A stretch of DNA of 64,000 nucleotides, from NCBI GenBank assembly GCA_047495785.1, contig JBLDXI010000010.1, forward strand, positions 2,418,001 to 2,482,000, written 5' to 3'. The notes below the pieces were generated by a model. That model was not told where the DNA came from. It did not search any database and saw only the letters and a list, made by a program, of their open reading frames with translations. Position 1 is the stretch's first letter. Every line of letters begins with the position of its first letter. The DNA comes from Lepidodermella squamata. Taxonomy: Eukaryota; Gastrotricha. A program made the translations under genes and the position numbers. Shown here one piece after another: positions 29,954-42,300 of the stretch.

Positions 29954-31427
29954 ATGGGCAAACGTAAATCGCCTGCCAAAGCGCCTGAAACGCCCTCGCC
30001 ACCCCCGGCGGCTAAAACTCGAGGCGGCCGCGTGACGAAGAAAGAAGCGGCGGCTGCTGTGGCTAGTTCTGATTCTGGAAATGACGATTATCAACAACGG
30101 AGGGCACGGAATAATTCGGCGGTGACAAAGTGCCGGCAGACCAAAAAAGCGGCTGAACAACAGCGGAAGCAACGCATCGATGCGATGCGGCAGGAGAATG
30201 CTGCGTTAGCGGCAAAAGAGGCCGATTTACAACAGCAATACGATATGATGGTGAGTTGTCCCTGATTTGATGATTAATATTGTAATCAGTGGTTTGAATC
30301 AAGTTCATGAATATTCTTCGTTGGTAGCCCGAAGTTGAAGGAACAAATTGTTTACGCTCAACCTTGAACGAGAATTTATTAGAGGATTAATATTAAGCCA
30401 TTGTCTCATTTTGATGATGAATTTTGAAATTGACACTGTATTACCTGTTCTAAATGCCAAATTAATAATATCAAGAATGTTTTTATTTAGCCTCTGTCTA
30501 TAGCGTTTAACGGTTTAAATGTCAAATTATGCCTACATTTTATTGGTCGGATTAAATTTATCAAATGTGCATCCTTCAGACTTGATCTCCTTTACTCAAA
30601 ACGTGGAATTTGTGATCCCTCAAGTTTAAAATGTTTCCTGAGACCGCTTGAACAATAGAATTCTAACAGCCAACCATTAAAAGCTCGAAAATCGCCTGAG
30701 ATTTCAGATATTTTTCGTCATTCTCTAACATTTCAAACTTAAAAAGCAATCGTCTCATCAAAATTTACGAAATCAGTGGAATACATTTCCAATAAGCTAC
30801 CTTAAAATTTTTTAATAAGCCTCATTTCGTATTTTTCAGTCTCAACTGGTTGTTGTCGCTGCAACGGGTCAGCAAAGCGGGGCAGCATCAGCCGCCATCG
30901 TGCAACACGCCCAGCCTCAAGCAACTATCCACTACCAAAGCCCGCACCAACAACAACAGCAGCATTACTCGGACATCCCAGTGGTGATGGTCGCAACCTC
31001 GCCAGTCGCCAATTCGACAGCATCAGCCCCCACCTCAGCCCACGCCGCCCCTGTCTCGCCCCCAGTCGTGAAACGCGTCATCCTACACCCCGTCACGGTG
31101 TCCATCGCCGGATCTCCAGATCGTGCTAACCACCCGCAGCAACTGCCGTCGCCAACGTTGACGCTGTCGCTATCGCCGGCGCAGCAGCAGCAGTTGACGC
31201 CGCCTCAGCCGAAAATGCGCATCATCTCGCGAGTCTCCCCAGTCCCACCGCCACCACCTCATAATAACAGCGTAATACAGACTCAGGTAGTTGAGCAGCA
31301 TAAACAACAGGTTCCAGTAGCACCAGTACCTCAAGTAGCACCTCCCCAGCCTAAACCAGCCGCAGCAGCAGCGGCAGCGGCGCCTTCACCTCGCGGCACT
31401 CGCAGGACGTCGGCTCGTAAAAAGTAG
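29954..31427 (+). CDS. C/EBP-type bZIP transcription factor
   Basis: Exons 29954-30250 and 30840-31427; 294 residues. The basic region (about 46-70: YQQRRARNNSAVTKCRQTKK) fits the C/EBP signature RNN-x-AV-x-K-x-R. A leucine-zipper-like heptad run follows and crosses the intron (MRQENAALAAKEADLQQQYDMM then SQLVVVAA). The rest is low complexity: Pro/Gln/Ala/Ser-rich with PPPPP and poly-Ala, and a basic end (GTRRTSARKK). An N-terminal bZIP with little before it resembles C/EBP-gamma, which often lacks a strong activation domain, but the long tail differs. Nuclear; binds DNA as a dimer. AATAAA candidate at 31969-31974. Confidence 0.85.
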
Positions 31428-33222
31428 TGACACATGCAAAAGGCATCAACTTCAGTGTCTTGAGACAGATTTCGATGCACAGTTTTAGTGAAGTCTTGAA
31501 AGTGTTCAACTCCAGTGATTCAGTTTTAGCATGAAAGTTGGGATATTTTTTCAAGTTTTGCTGAAACCAACTGATTGAGACGCTGAAAAAAGCTACAGCC
31601 ACTGGTCACTTCTCACCTGATCTTACATTGTTAACAAATTGGCGCTATGCCAGTTTCGCTTATTAGAAAAACATCACACTTTTACAATTTTTATGGTAGA
31701 TTCTTCTAATTGCAAAATTGCGTCGTGTTACTTACTCTCTTTTTTGTTTATAAATAATATTTTTGCGTTTCGCCAGCGGTGCGTCGCCGTTCTTGTTGTC
31801 CGTTCTTGTGTCGCTCGCCTCTTTTTCCATTGAATAGCAACCACTTAACAGACGTCGGGTACTTGCTACTTCTGCATACCACTACTACCAATATTTATGT
31901 ACCACTGGTTATTTTTTGAGCGAGAAAATGCGCTTATTTTGGCCGCTGGCCGAGTCGCGTATGTAAATAATAAATGACGAGTGAGGTGGCGCGTCATATT
32001 AATTGTAACGAGCACAATCTGTTTTCTCTTTTTGGCAGACTTTTTTCTTGTGTTTTTTCTCGCGCCGTCTTCTTCTTTTACGTTTGCTATTTCTTCTTGT
32101 TTATTGATGTTATTTACTGATGGAAAGATGCGTATGAAGAGGAATTATGAATGAAGAAAAATTTATCTATATTTGTAATATTCTGTTTCTACGAGCGGTC
32201 GCTCTTTTGACTACACTGCGAATGAATAAAAAAAGGCGCTCTTGCTCCTGAATAATTTTCGGCGACTTTTTCATGCCTAGGAGTGTCAAAACTAGTGTTT
32301 GAACATTTCCCCCAGGCTAAAATTTAGATGAAGCCGATAGATTCGTTGTTAAGGAACTTGTGGAACTCCGGAAAAGCAGCCACATTTTATCAAGCTGTCA
32401 AATGAAAAGTGGATAAAATTGCCCAGCCATTGCATTTTTCAAATAGCGGCTGAAATTGGTACCGTCGAATTTGGGTATCCACTTCGATTTTATTTAAGCC
32501 AAAGTTATCTAGTTAGACGTGGGGAGAATTTTCCGAGAAGCGGATGCCTTCAGGGTATTTTCCTTTCAGAAGAACTCAGAAAAAAATCACTTCGGCGAAC
32601 TTTCACTCTGACGTCTTCTCTGTAACCTCTGTCGCGGAGGTCGCAACCAACAAGAGCCGCTCACTCGGGCGAGCGCCGCATTACGAATCTGGCCGTTCGC
32701 TGGACTTAAGCTCTGCGCGTCGGCCAGACACGCGCTGCTGTGCTGTGCACAAGCATGGCGGCGCGTGAAGGGCTGGCGCGTGGAACAAGGGTCTAGCGAT
32801 CGACAGGATCTGCAGTGTGGCGCAAGCTGACGAGTGAGCGGATTGAGGGCAGCGATTCTCTAACGCGGAAGCTGTGACAACGCCACAAGAAGTCATCTGA
32901 GTTACATTTCACCAAAAATCAACTATCTGAGACTGAAAAACGCGGAAAAGAATGAGAAATAACGAGCTGTCTATCCCTTTTTGAGCATCGAGAATAAGAT
33001 AAAAAAATAACGCTGTCACAGACTGTTAAGCCTGCGATGTGGAATTAATGGTTTTATCACCGTTGAAACGGCAACGAGGCGTCCAGATAACTCTAATCTC
33101 CGGTTCGACCGACCGACCTTATCGCACAACAGCTACGAAAGGAAGTCAAAATAGTGAATAACGTTATTAGTGCACAAAACAGCAACGGGTTCATTTTAAA
33201 ATTTGTTCCAGCTAGCTGAAAG
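31428..33222. other. 3' UTR of bZIP gene and upstream region of V-ATPase gene
   Basis: No gene seen. The first 600-800 bp look like a long T-rich 3' UTR with AATAAA candidates at 31969 and 32225. The block 32620-32860 is GC-rich and may be promoter. Short frames inside show no protein-like content. Confidence 0.5.
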
Positions 33223-36200
33223 ATGTCGGGTCACGTCAGCATCTTCCGCAGTGAGGAGATGTCCCTGTGCGACTACTTCATCCAGCCAGAAGCGGGTATG
33301 AATATTGTCGTTGTTGAGTTTTCTAGCTTCATGTAAGCAATTTTCCAGCTTTCGCCTGCGTCGCTGCGCTGGGTGAGTTAGGGTTCGTCCAGTTCCGAGA
33401 TCTCAACGAAAACGTAACCGCGTTCCAGCGAAAATACACCAGCGACATTCGCAAATGTGACGAGATGGAGCGCATTCTACGTTACGTTGATAAAGAGATT
33501 CAAGAGTGCGAACGTAAGCTGCTGCGCCATTTTTGGACTTGGATTTTCATGTCAAGTTCTCAATTTTCGTAGAAATCAGAATGTTCGAAGCAGGCGATAA
33601 TCCGCCCGTGCCTGGCCCAAAAGAGCTGAGCGAGTTGGAAAACACGTTGGAAAAGCTCGAAGGAGAGTTAAAAGAGGTCAGCATGAATGCCCAAACGTTG
33701 GAGCGAAACTACATCGACTTGATCGATATGCGCCACACATTGGCCTATGTTCAACTCCACACTGATAACACTGGGGAAATTCATGTTGAAGCGTCGGCTG
33801 AAGACTCCGACACTTCGGACAAAGCTATGATCATGCAAGACACGGCTTCGCTCGCTTCTTTGAAGTAAGAGCCTCAACAATAAGTTCCAGAAAAATTCTA
33901 TTGTTATCCTATTCTAGCTTCATTTCCGGGGTTATTCCTCGTGAAAAGGTTGTGAGTTTTGAGCGAATGCTTTGGCGTGTTGCCCGAGGTAACATCTACC
34001 TGCGTCACGCTTCAGTGATTCCGCTAGCTAGCGACGCCCCAACGTCCGTGGCTGCTGATTTGACGAAAAACCAGCCGCCAAAGGAGGTTTTCATCGCCTT
34101 TTTCCAGGGTGAGCAGCTGAAGTCTCGCATCAAGAAGATTTGCGATGCTTACCACGCCGTTGTTCACACGTTTCCAAGTGGACAAGTTGAGAGACAGCGA
34201 GTTAGAGCTGGCATTGAGACCAGAATCGCTGATTTGGTTTCAGTTTTGAGCCAGACTGAAGACCATCGCCATCGTTTGCTTCTAAACGCTGCTGCGAAAT
34301 TGCGTTTATGGGAAGCCCAGGTTGCCAAGGTCAAAGCAGTTTATCACGAGCTGAACAAATTCAACGTTGATGTTTCGACAAAGTGCTTGATTGGAGATGG
34401 GTGGTGCCCAACTGCTGAAATCGAACGAATCAGAATGGTTTTGGCCCAAGCTTCGGTACTTTCTATAGAATTATGAAATTATCTTGATGACAAAGTTAAC
34501 TTATACAGCAAAGCGTCGGAAGCTCTGTGTCTTCTTTCCTCCACCTTCGAGAGACCGATATGGACCCACCAACATACTTTCGACTGAATAAGTTTACGTC
34601 CGCCTATCAATCCATTGTCCATTCCTATGGTGTTGCCAATTACGGAGAAATCAACCCAGCTCTTTACACCACGATCACTTTCCCCTTTCTCTTCGCTGTC
34701 ATGTTCGGAGATATTGGCCACGGTTTGATTATGTTCCTGGCGGGCCTTTTCTTGGTTATCAAGGAGAAGAGCTTGATAAAACGTGCTAGAACTGACGAGG
34801 TAAAACTTATTTCTTCTAATATTCGCTTCAGGATCTGAAACGTTTTTTGAGTAGACTTTCAGCATGTTTTTCGGCGGTCGTTACATCATTATGTTGATGG
34901 GCCTGTTCTCGATGTACACCGGGTTCATTTACAACGACATTTTCAGCAAATCGCTGAGGATTTTGCCATCTTCATGGTACGTCAGCCCAAATCAGACGAT
35001 CATCGTTCCGATGGACAACCAAGACGCCGCAACCATGATGCTGGAACCGGTGAATCGCACCAACTGGAGGACAGTAGTCGACGAACCTTACGCTTTTGGA
35101 CTCGATCCTATTTGGAATGGAGCTACTGTTAGTTGCATTTTTACTGAGAAGCTAAGATGAATGTTTACTCAATATTCAATTCCTAACAGAATGAAATCAT
35201 GTTCAGCGATTCGATGAAGATGAAAATGAGTGTCATCCTTGGTGTCATTCAAATGTTATTCGGTCTGATTCTGAGCGTTGGCAACCACCTTCACTACCGC
35301 CGTTACTTGAGCATTTTCTGCGAGTTCATTCCTATGCTGATTTTCATGTCATGCATCTTCATGTCAGTCTTTTAATAATATCTGGAATTTGGATATTCAA
35401 TATTTCTCATACAGTTACATGGATGTTCTCATTGTCTGGAAATGGATCACAATCACGCCTGAAAACAGCTCTTGCGCGCCTTCTATTCTAATCGGAGTAA
35501 TCAACATGGTCCTTTTCTCCTACAAGGGTAAAAGTGCAACTTGCGCTGAACAACTTTTCGAAGACGTAAGCGAACTAAATTGTCATCGAATAGGGCTAAA
35601 GCTTGTTTTCATTATAGCTGAAACCTCTTCAAACTGCTTTTGTAATCTTGGCCGTAGCTTCAGTTCCATGGCTTCTTTTGAGCAAGCCGTTGATTATGTG
35701 GCGTCGAGCTGTCGCTAAGGAACGTCGCGAGGCTGCGGAAGCTGGTTTGCTACCTGGTGGAAGTTACGAACCTCCTCGCCTAGCAAATGAAGAGGGAGCG
35801 AAATCTTCCCCTAGAAGCAGTGATGATGAAACTGCGGATACAGCAGCTCTGGCTAAGAAGCCAGCTGCTCCAGCTGCTCCAGCTGGCGGTCACGGTCATG
35901 GTGGTCACGTAAGTGTTTCGATCACGTTATCGGGTTTCAATCAAGTCATATATTCTTTACAGTTTGACCTAAGTGAAGAATTGATCCATCAAGCCATTCA
36001 TACTATCGAATTTTGCTTGGGCCTCGTCAGTCACACAGCGTCTTACCTCCGTTTATGGGCGCTTTCCCTCGCCCACGTAGAATTGTCGCAGGTGTTGTGG
36101 ATGTACCTGCTCAAGCTGCCGATTACGGCCGGAACAACCAGCTACCTCGGGGCCGCTATGATGTTTGTGCTATTCACAGTATGGGCATCGCTCACCATTG

Positions 36201-36343
36201 GCATTCTTGTGCTCATGGAAGGCCTTTCGGCTTTCCTTCACGCCCTCCGTCTGCATTGGGTCGAGTTCCAGTCCAAGTTTTACGGTGGCCAGGGCTATTC
36301 ATTCGCACCGTTTTCATTCGACAAAAATGCGGACGACGAATGA
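33223..36343 (+). CDS. ATP6V0A: V-type H+-ATPase V0 subunit a
   Basis: Ten exons: 33223-33295, 33349-33513, 33573-33864, 33918-34455, 34509-34799, 34855-35127, 35190-35362, 35415-35565, 35618-35908 and 35963-36343; 875 residues, close to the usual 830-880. The N-terminal cytosolic half opens with [19 protein letters not shown] and contains coiled-coil stretches. The membrane half has the family blocks [37 protein letters not shown] and [21 protein letters not shown]779 in the last block is the essential arginine that passes protons from the c-ring. Subunit a anchors the stator and sets V-ATPase location in endosomes, lysosomes or the apical membrane. Introns are only about 50-60 nt. The acceptor of exon 6 (GAGTAG|ACTTTC) was chosen for frame over the AG eight bases further on. 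AATAAA at 36414-36419. Confidence 0.96.
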
Positions 36344-36542
36344 GCAGCTGATGCGTGGGCTGCTGAAAAACTCTCTTGATTTTTCCTAATTTGGATAGAT
36401 ATTTACGCTGAAGAATAAATGATAGAACATTGAATAAGATTACTCCCCATAATTATTTACCAATCAATTGAAGGCAATAAAAATTCAACTTCGGTTGGAA
36501 CAAAGATCAAGGAGTACAATAATGACGCTTTTTATACAGCGA

Positions 36543-36614
36543 AGCAGAGTGGCGCAGTGGAAGCGCGCTGGGCCCATAACCCAGAGGTCTGTAGATCGAA
36601 ACTACGCTCTGCTA
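36543..36614 (+). tRNA. tRNA-iMet-CAT: initiator tRNA-Met (CAT)
   Basis: 72 nt. Acceptor AGCAGAG/CTCTGCT gives the A1-T72 pair and GGGCCCATAACCC gives the three G-C pairs typical of eukaryotic initiators; the T loop is ATCGAAA in place of TTCGANN. A single copy, outside both arrays, followed by CTTTTTT. The arrays contain no Met gene. Confidence 0.96.
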
Positions 36615-36739
36615 AAGCTCACTTTTTTACTGCTTCTTTTCGTTCAATTTGATTGGATTTGGCGCATACGCAAATCATTTGGATATCTGTGGCGTGTTAG
36701 ATTATCAAAAGCGGGCACTGGCCTGTACCTTTGGCCACT

Positions 36740-36898
36740 AAACTTACCTGGCACTGGGATGCGCCTCGATCACGAAGGGGGCCGCCCCAGGGCGAGGCGG
36801 GCCATTGCACTTCGGTCCGCTGACCCCTGCGCTCTGCCTCATCGGCGGAGTCGGGTGCAAAATATTTCACTTGGGTATCGGCGTTCGCGCCACACCCG
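36740..36898 (+). ncRNA. RNU1: U1 spliceosomal snRNA
   Basis: The 5' end AAACTTACCTG pairs with 5' splice sites (usual U1 start ATACTTACCTG). Stem-loop I carries GATCACGAAG, the U1-70K loop. CCCAGGGCGAGGC and ATTGCACTTCGG (U1A-binding loop of stem-loop II) follow, then GCTGACCCCTGCGC closing the four-way junction. The terminal stem-loop has GGCGTTCGCGCC. Length about 159 nt against about 164 in vertebrates. The Sm site region reads GCAAAATATTTCACTT, which is not the usual RATTTNTGR. The gene lies 125 bp from tRNA-iMet on the same strand. The 3' end is set by the last hairpin. Confidence 0.93.
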
Positions 36899-37461
36899 TA
36901 AATCAAAGGAAAAATTATCGTATGCATATCAGCTGTGAGACTAGACGCTGACTGACTTTTGTGAAATGAATCTGAGAAATATTCCTAGTCACCCTGGAAT
37001 ATCTGCTTAATTCGAATTTTAAGGATGGGTTGTTAGTTGATGGGTGGTTCGGTGGCCTGGTGGAGACGCGGGTTGGTTAAGCGGGTCCCACTTGGCAATC
37101 TGAGGATCCCGTCGCCTGATCCGTCGTGTCACAATCGCAGTAGCGCTATAGGGACCGCACTTGAATGTTCCGATCGGCGCGGCTATCTGAGCCAAATGCC
37201 CCAGTAGCTTAGGGGGTGCTTAATTCGACTGCAGCACACGAATGTTTATTTCTAACACACTTCCCTGTGACGTTGAAAGTTTGTGGTCTCGGCTTTCGCC
37301 TTACATTTTGTGCTCACACGCCGAAAAACGAAAACTAAAAATACCAAGGCGTAGAACCTGCCTGATTCTATAAGCACATAATTTTTATTCATGAGACTAA
37401 CCACCAGATCTAGATGAAACTAGGTGAGCATTCTCTCTAAATGTCTAATCATTTTCGTCAC
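36899..37461. other. spacer around candidate ncRNA; 3' UTR of fucosyltransferase gene
   Basis: No protein gene seen. AATAAA on the minus strand at 37384-37389 serves the gene ending at 37462. AAGTTTGTGG followed by GGCTTTCGCC (about 37278-37300) looks like an Sm site plus hairpin, but no snRNA body could be assigned to it. Confidence 0.4.
37041..37235 (+). ncRNA. candidate structured ncRNA, perhaps SRP (7SL) Alu-part-like
   Basis: A 200-bp GC-rich island in AT-rich DNA, with no coding frame. By memory-based comparison it has blocks in the same order as SRP RNA: GGTGG, GTCCCACTTGGCAATCTGAGGA, GTAGCGCTATA, GGGACCGCACTTGAATGTTCC. The SRP S-domain core (GGAGCA with its asymmetric loop) is not visible, so it would be a truncated copy, or another pol III RNA. 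It lies 140 bp from U1. Low confidence. Confidence 0.22.
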
Positions 37462-39018
37462 TCATATTGTATTGATGTCAAATCCATCAGATGTAGATGT
37501 TACAGGCATGGGTTTCCCGGTGAAATCGTCAGCACGGCAAGGCGTACGACCTACGACACGGCGTACGCGAGTTAAAGAGCAATGAGCTGCCGATTCGGAG
37601 AAACCACTACGGCTCGAAGTAACAAAGTCCATTTTGGTCAATAGCAGCCAATCGACGTAGGTCTTGGCCGTTTCATACCACAACTCATCGCTGATTTCAC
37701 CCTCCCAAACAAATTTATTCGGCCTGCCGTCGATGTGTGTGATTGACAAATTGTATCGCTCGTCCGTTGTGAACAATTTCATAGTAACAGAAGGATTTAG
37801 GGCCGCGAAGACTTGCAAAAGCTGCTCAGTATAGTTGAATGCTGCCACACTGTCGGTTGTCATGAAAAACGTGACATTTTTCCCAACATTTTCTGGTTGT
37901 GCCAGGTACTGCTTTATTTCCACCATAAAACAATCTGCCTCTGGAATGTTGTCCCGAATGACGTTGTCAATAGCTGCAAAAGTCAGATATATGCACGAAT
38001 TCTACGTTATAAAAGATTAATTTAGCCTACCGTAGGTTCGCAGTTGGATTCCGATCCTCTTCGAAGTTTTCCAGAATTCTCGTCCGATCGAATTTTCAAT
38101 GATTCGATTGAATAGAGCTTTCATTTTCCTGTTGGGTTTCTCGAAAATAAGCCGCATAGCCGCTGAAATTGCAATGTTGAAATCGTTATTGTGATCTACC
38201 AAACCGGGCGCGTTTTCATCGAAATTAGCCTTGAACACAGGGTTTTTCAGCAAAAAGTCCAGCCCGGCATGTCGATTCGTCATCATTCGCCAAATCTTGA
38301 ACTCCCCATAGCTCTCCGCCAATTCTTTACCAGCGAACAGTTGGGCGTAACGCATGTTGTCCATCGGAAAACGATGGGACAGCCATTTTGTCGAGTTATG
38401 ATCGTAAGGAGCTTCGAAAATCGCTTTAATCGGCTTCTTTTCCAAATTATAAAAATGGTCATTCACGTCGTAATAGTCAGCGACATCGCCTGGTTTGCGC
38501 CATTCGATGTTGAAAATGCGATTGGTAGCGATAGCAAGGTAGAAAGCGATAACAGTGCCCCTGAGGCGATCACCGATGCCGCAACAGTCCGGCTCGGCGT
38601 ACTGGCAATAACTGCCAGACGGTGACAAGGTTGGGTACATAAAGTCGCAACACGAGTAGTTGGAAACCATTGCTGGTTTGCAGAAAGACGAAACGAATTT
38701 GAGGCTGTCGATCGGCTCAGACTTCAGCTTGCGCTCCATTTTTGAGAAGTAGTGGCTTTTGATGGACTCAGCTAATGCTGCCGCCTGAGCTTGCCGTGGA
38801 GTCATGTCAACCTGGGCAAGTTCGGCGTAAAGTTCATCAACGGAGGACGGCTTTGTGGCGCCAATGTTCGAAACGCCAAGTTTCTCCAGGCGGGATCTGA
38901 CAGCTAAGCCATCCTTATTCAGTATTGAGTAGAAGACAAGCACAGATGCGATAAAGAGAAGAGTCCATTTCATAAGAACCTTGAAGTTCCAACATAACTT
39001 AACGTAGCGACTTCCCAT
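37462..39018 (-). CDS. fucosyltransferase-like type II membrane glycosyltransferase
   Basis: Exons 38031-39018 and 37462-37973; 499 residues. The N-terminus is a type II signal anchor (residues about 14-33: VLMKWTLLFIASVLVFYSIL), so a Golgi enzyme with lumenal catalytic part. CCGIGDRLRG (145-154) matches the GDRLRG-type first motif of GT-B fucosyltransferases of the FUT8/NodZ/xyloglucan group. Across the intron IGIQLRTYAIDN takes the place of the H-x-R-R-x-D GDP-binding motif, and the C-terminal part has FFMTTDS...FVTSSRSGFSESAA, the third family motif. The donor would be GDP-fucose and the acceptor a glycan. The RR pair is reduced to a single R, so specificity or activity may differ. About 350 bp separate it from the downstream end of the Cys-loop gene on the same strand. 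Confidence 0.75.
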
Positions 39019-39372
39019 TCTTTAGCTGAATTAATTCGGTTGAATGAGTGATAAAAAGGTGGGAAGTGAAAAAAATATAAATGTTCAACGAAATGAACGC
39101 TTGCGCACGCGTTTGTTCACGCTTTGGCTGCTCATTGATTTTTTTTCCGCGATAACAACTAACAAGGGTCCACACTAAAATCGACAGGAAACTCGAAAGT
39201 TAACAAATAGCCTTCCTAATTTATAGGATATAGAACTAAATGAACAACAATTTGAGCATCTGCGTCTTCTTCAATCTTGCTTTTATTTTTTGAAATCAAA
39301 TTCCGTTGCTGAATTAATTGATGGGAGCAAGCGAGGTTGGCAAGCTGCACATTTTTTTGATTCTCGATGTTG
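39019..39372. other. spacer between two minus-strand genes
   Basis: Upstream region of the fucosyltransferase-like gene and 3' UTR of the receptor gene (AATAAA on the minus strand at 39292-39297). Nothing else seen. Confidence 0.5.
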
Positions 39373-42300
39373 TCACGCGGCTTCACCACCTTCCCGTGAA
39401 ATATCGCCTGCTGCCTCATCGTCCGAGTGAAGTGACAATGGCGCCGCTGTCGCCGGTATGATCAGGAAGAGCACGAGCGGCACGGCTATATTCCATGCCG
39501 CATTCCTACAGAAAACATAACATGTAGGCCCCTTACCCACCAGAAAGAAATTTTCAATTTGACTTACGCATACATGAGCACCTTGTCTACGGCAACCGTG
39601 TATAGAAGCCACCGGCGCTTGAGTTCCCTGGTATCATCGAGGAGCGCCGCCTGGCCTCGTTTCGGCCGTTTCGATTTCTTCGGCCGCTTTTGCACCGGCT
39701 CGTTGAGCGGCGAGGGCTCTTCAGCACTCGACATGCCCATCTGCGAGTCATCAGCTAACTGCTTGATGGGCACCAAGGTTGAGCGAGTAGGACGCATCGG
39801 TCGCGGTGGCGAGTTGGCAGGCGGTGAAAGAAGTCTCGGAACCGCGCCTGGCTCTGACATTGGCGACATGGCCTGGGTCACGTAATCAGTACTAAAGCCA
39901 CTGAAATGGCCGCTGAGGCCAGGATCCGTTTCGCCATCGGATGCAACGGCTGGTGTTACAATGAGGCGTAGCGATCTTGGGGGAGGCGGCGGCAAGCTGG
40001 AGCCGGACCGCCTACGGACATCTGAATCCTCGTCACCATCAGGCCGTGCTGGCCATACGATGGAGAAGAATGCGACCATAAGCGCGGGTATAGATGGCTC
40101 TTCGTGTGGAAAGCGTAGCACGGCGTACATCATGAAAAAGGTGACGATTAGTGCGAAAACGAGATTGCAAGACATCATGGTCATGTATATTTGCAGCAGA
40201 GACATTGACTCGGATGATTTCGGAATGTGAACGGCAACGCCAGCTTGCGTTACCGAAGTACCGATAAACAGCTGAAAGACGGACAAAATTCAGGATATAG
40301 CTTTTTCGAGCAAAAATTGGAGCTGCAGAACTGGGAATTCTTCTCGCACCCATAGGATCACATTGTGATCGAGTTACTCAATTCCGCTGTACTAATCTAT
40401 GATTTCGCCGAAAAATAGGTTGACAAAACGGGCAGGTATAGTATATTTACGCTTCCTAAGTTTTGCTGGTTAGTAATATATGGCTCCCGGAATAATTTAG
40501 GCCACGTTTTACTTTAATCGATTGAGTCCGGAAATTACGGCCAGAATTTAACATTGAGCACAATTAATTTTTCCTCTATGACGACGCTTCGAATCCTTCA
40601 AGCTCCCAATATGAACATCTTTCAATCTTATTTAGTTTACGACCAATTGCTCTCATGGGACAAGAGAAACTAGAAAACTACGCCACGACTTTTGCCCAGT
40701 TTTTTCGAGACAAATCAATAAATCACTCGAGCGGATTTATAATTAAATTCGTGGGCAACCTAATTATGCACCCGGAAACAGAAAGCCATCAATGTATTGC
40801 TTCGTTTCCTTACTAGCCCAGCATTAGAGAGGTCCGGGTCAATTATAAATGAACTTATGTTTCATCCGAACTACCGCCGTAAAAGAATTTCATACCAATG
40901 TCCAATTTTAGTGCCTTGAAATAATATCATTAAAGCGGTATTCTGACTCACCGAGGTGAGCATAGCCATACGGCCAGGATGCTCGACGGGTAGAGTGTGT
41001 GAAAGCGTTTGCAGGAAGGCGAGCAGCAGCTGCGGAAAGATAAAATACATGAAATAGTACTGGCTTTTCCTCCGCAGCATGTAGACGAAGGTGATCGATG
41101 AGAAGTTTTTGCCATCGTAATCAGCCGAGCCCATGTTCACTTCATAGGACAAAATGGCCCACTGGTGGTTCGTGTAATACTCCTTTATATCGACCGTATT
41201 GCCGTACTTTTCATAGGGCACGATTTTCAAGTAATCGCTAGGGTGAATCCATGACTCAAGGAAAACTTCGCAATGTTGGTCTAGAATAAAACTTTTAACA
41301 AGCAGCACTTGAGGATATGAAAAATACTAACGATCGAAAGGAAAATAAGTGATGTGAAGGTTGCATCGGGTCGTCAGTCGGCCTGAAGGGTAAAAGCCGA
41401 CCTCTCCGTTGTGATCGATGTCAACATGGGTCACTTTCCGAGTCATTGAAAACGGTTCTGGTGAGTTGACAATGGAAATATCTGGTACCCAAATCGCTGA
41501 GCTAGAAACTGCTAGCCAAGTTAGATTTCCGTAGCGCTAGCAATTAAGGTATTAACGTTTGAGTGAAATTAAAACAGGCGATAGGAAATATTGACTCACC
41601 ATAGGGTCCCAAGATAAGAAGCAGTCGGTCCATTTCTAAAGAGAAAAGTTTACCAAGAATAAAATCAAGTTATTTGGACAAACCATTTTGATAGCTGCCG
41701 CCATAATCATTATCTGATCGCGCTCAATCTATAGATTATTGATTTTAGCTCAGTTATCTTGGCGCTGATTCTAAATCCTTACCAGCTCCTCGATCATCAT
41801 AACACTCATGCCAACCTCAACAATGATCGCATCGTGATGATCTACGACAGGCCGCACGTGTTTCAGGTAGCGACTGTTGACGCCAATGAGATCAGCATAG
41901 AGTTGGTACTCGACTGACTGCTCCGGCCGCCTGAAACTGCTCGTTGGAAACGTTTTCCGACCGGCAGCTTTTTGCGTCGACGTAACTGGCAATTCGTCGT
42001 CGAAATCATGTGGACGACGCTCTGTCTGCTCCGTATAATCATCCTCCTGATCGATCATACCCTTAGAAGCGTCCCTTAGGTGTCGCGTAGATGTCGCAAC
42101 TTCTGAATTCGGTTAAAATTTTAACAGATTGAAAAATGGTAATTGAAAAGCAATTTAAGATTTGATTTAAGATATTGGCCTCGAATGGGCTTGAAATGCA
42201 TACGGGGCCCGTCAGATTACGAGTAGAATTCCCAAAAAAAATTACGTTGTTAAACCTTTTAGGACCATTCATTCAGAAGCTTTTTTGGCCAAAACTTCCA

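Noticed and set aside
37198-37245. tRNA-like A box (TAGCTTAGGGGG)
   Set aside because: No acceptor stem, no anticodon stem, and the B box is poor (TTAATTCGACTGC).
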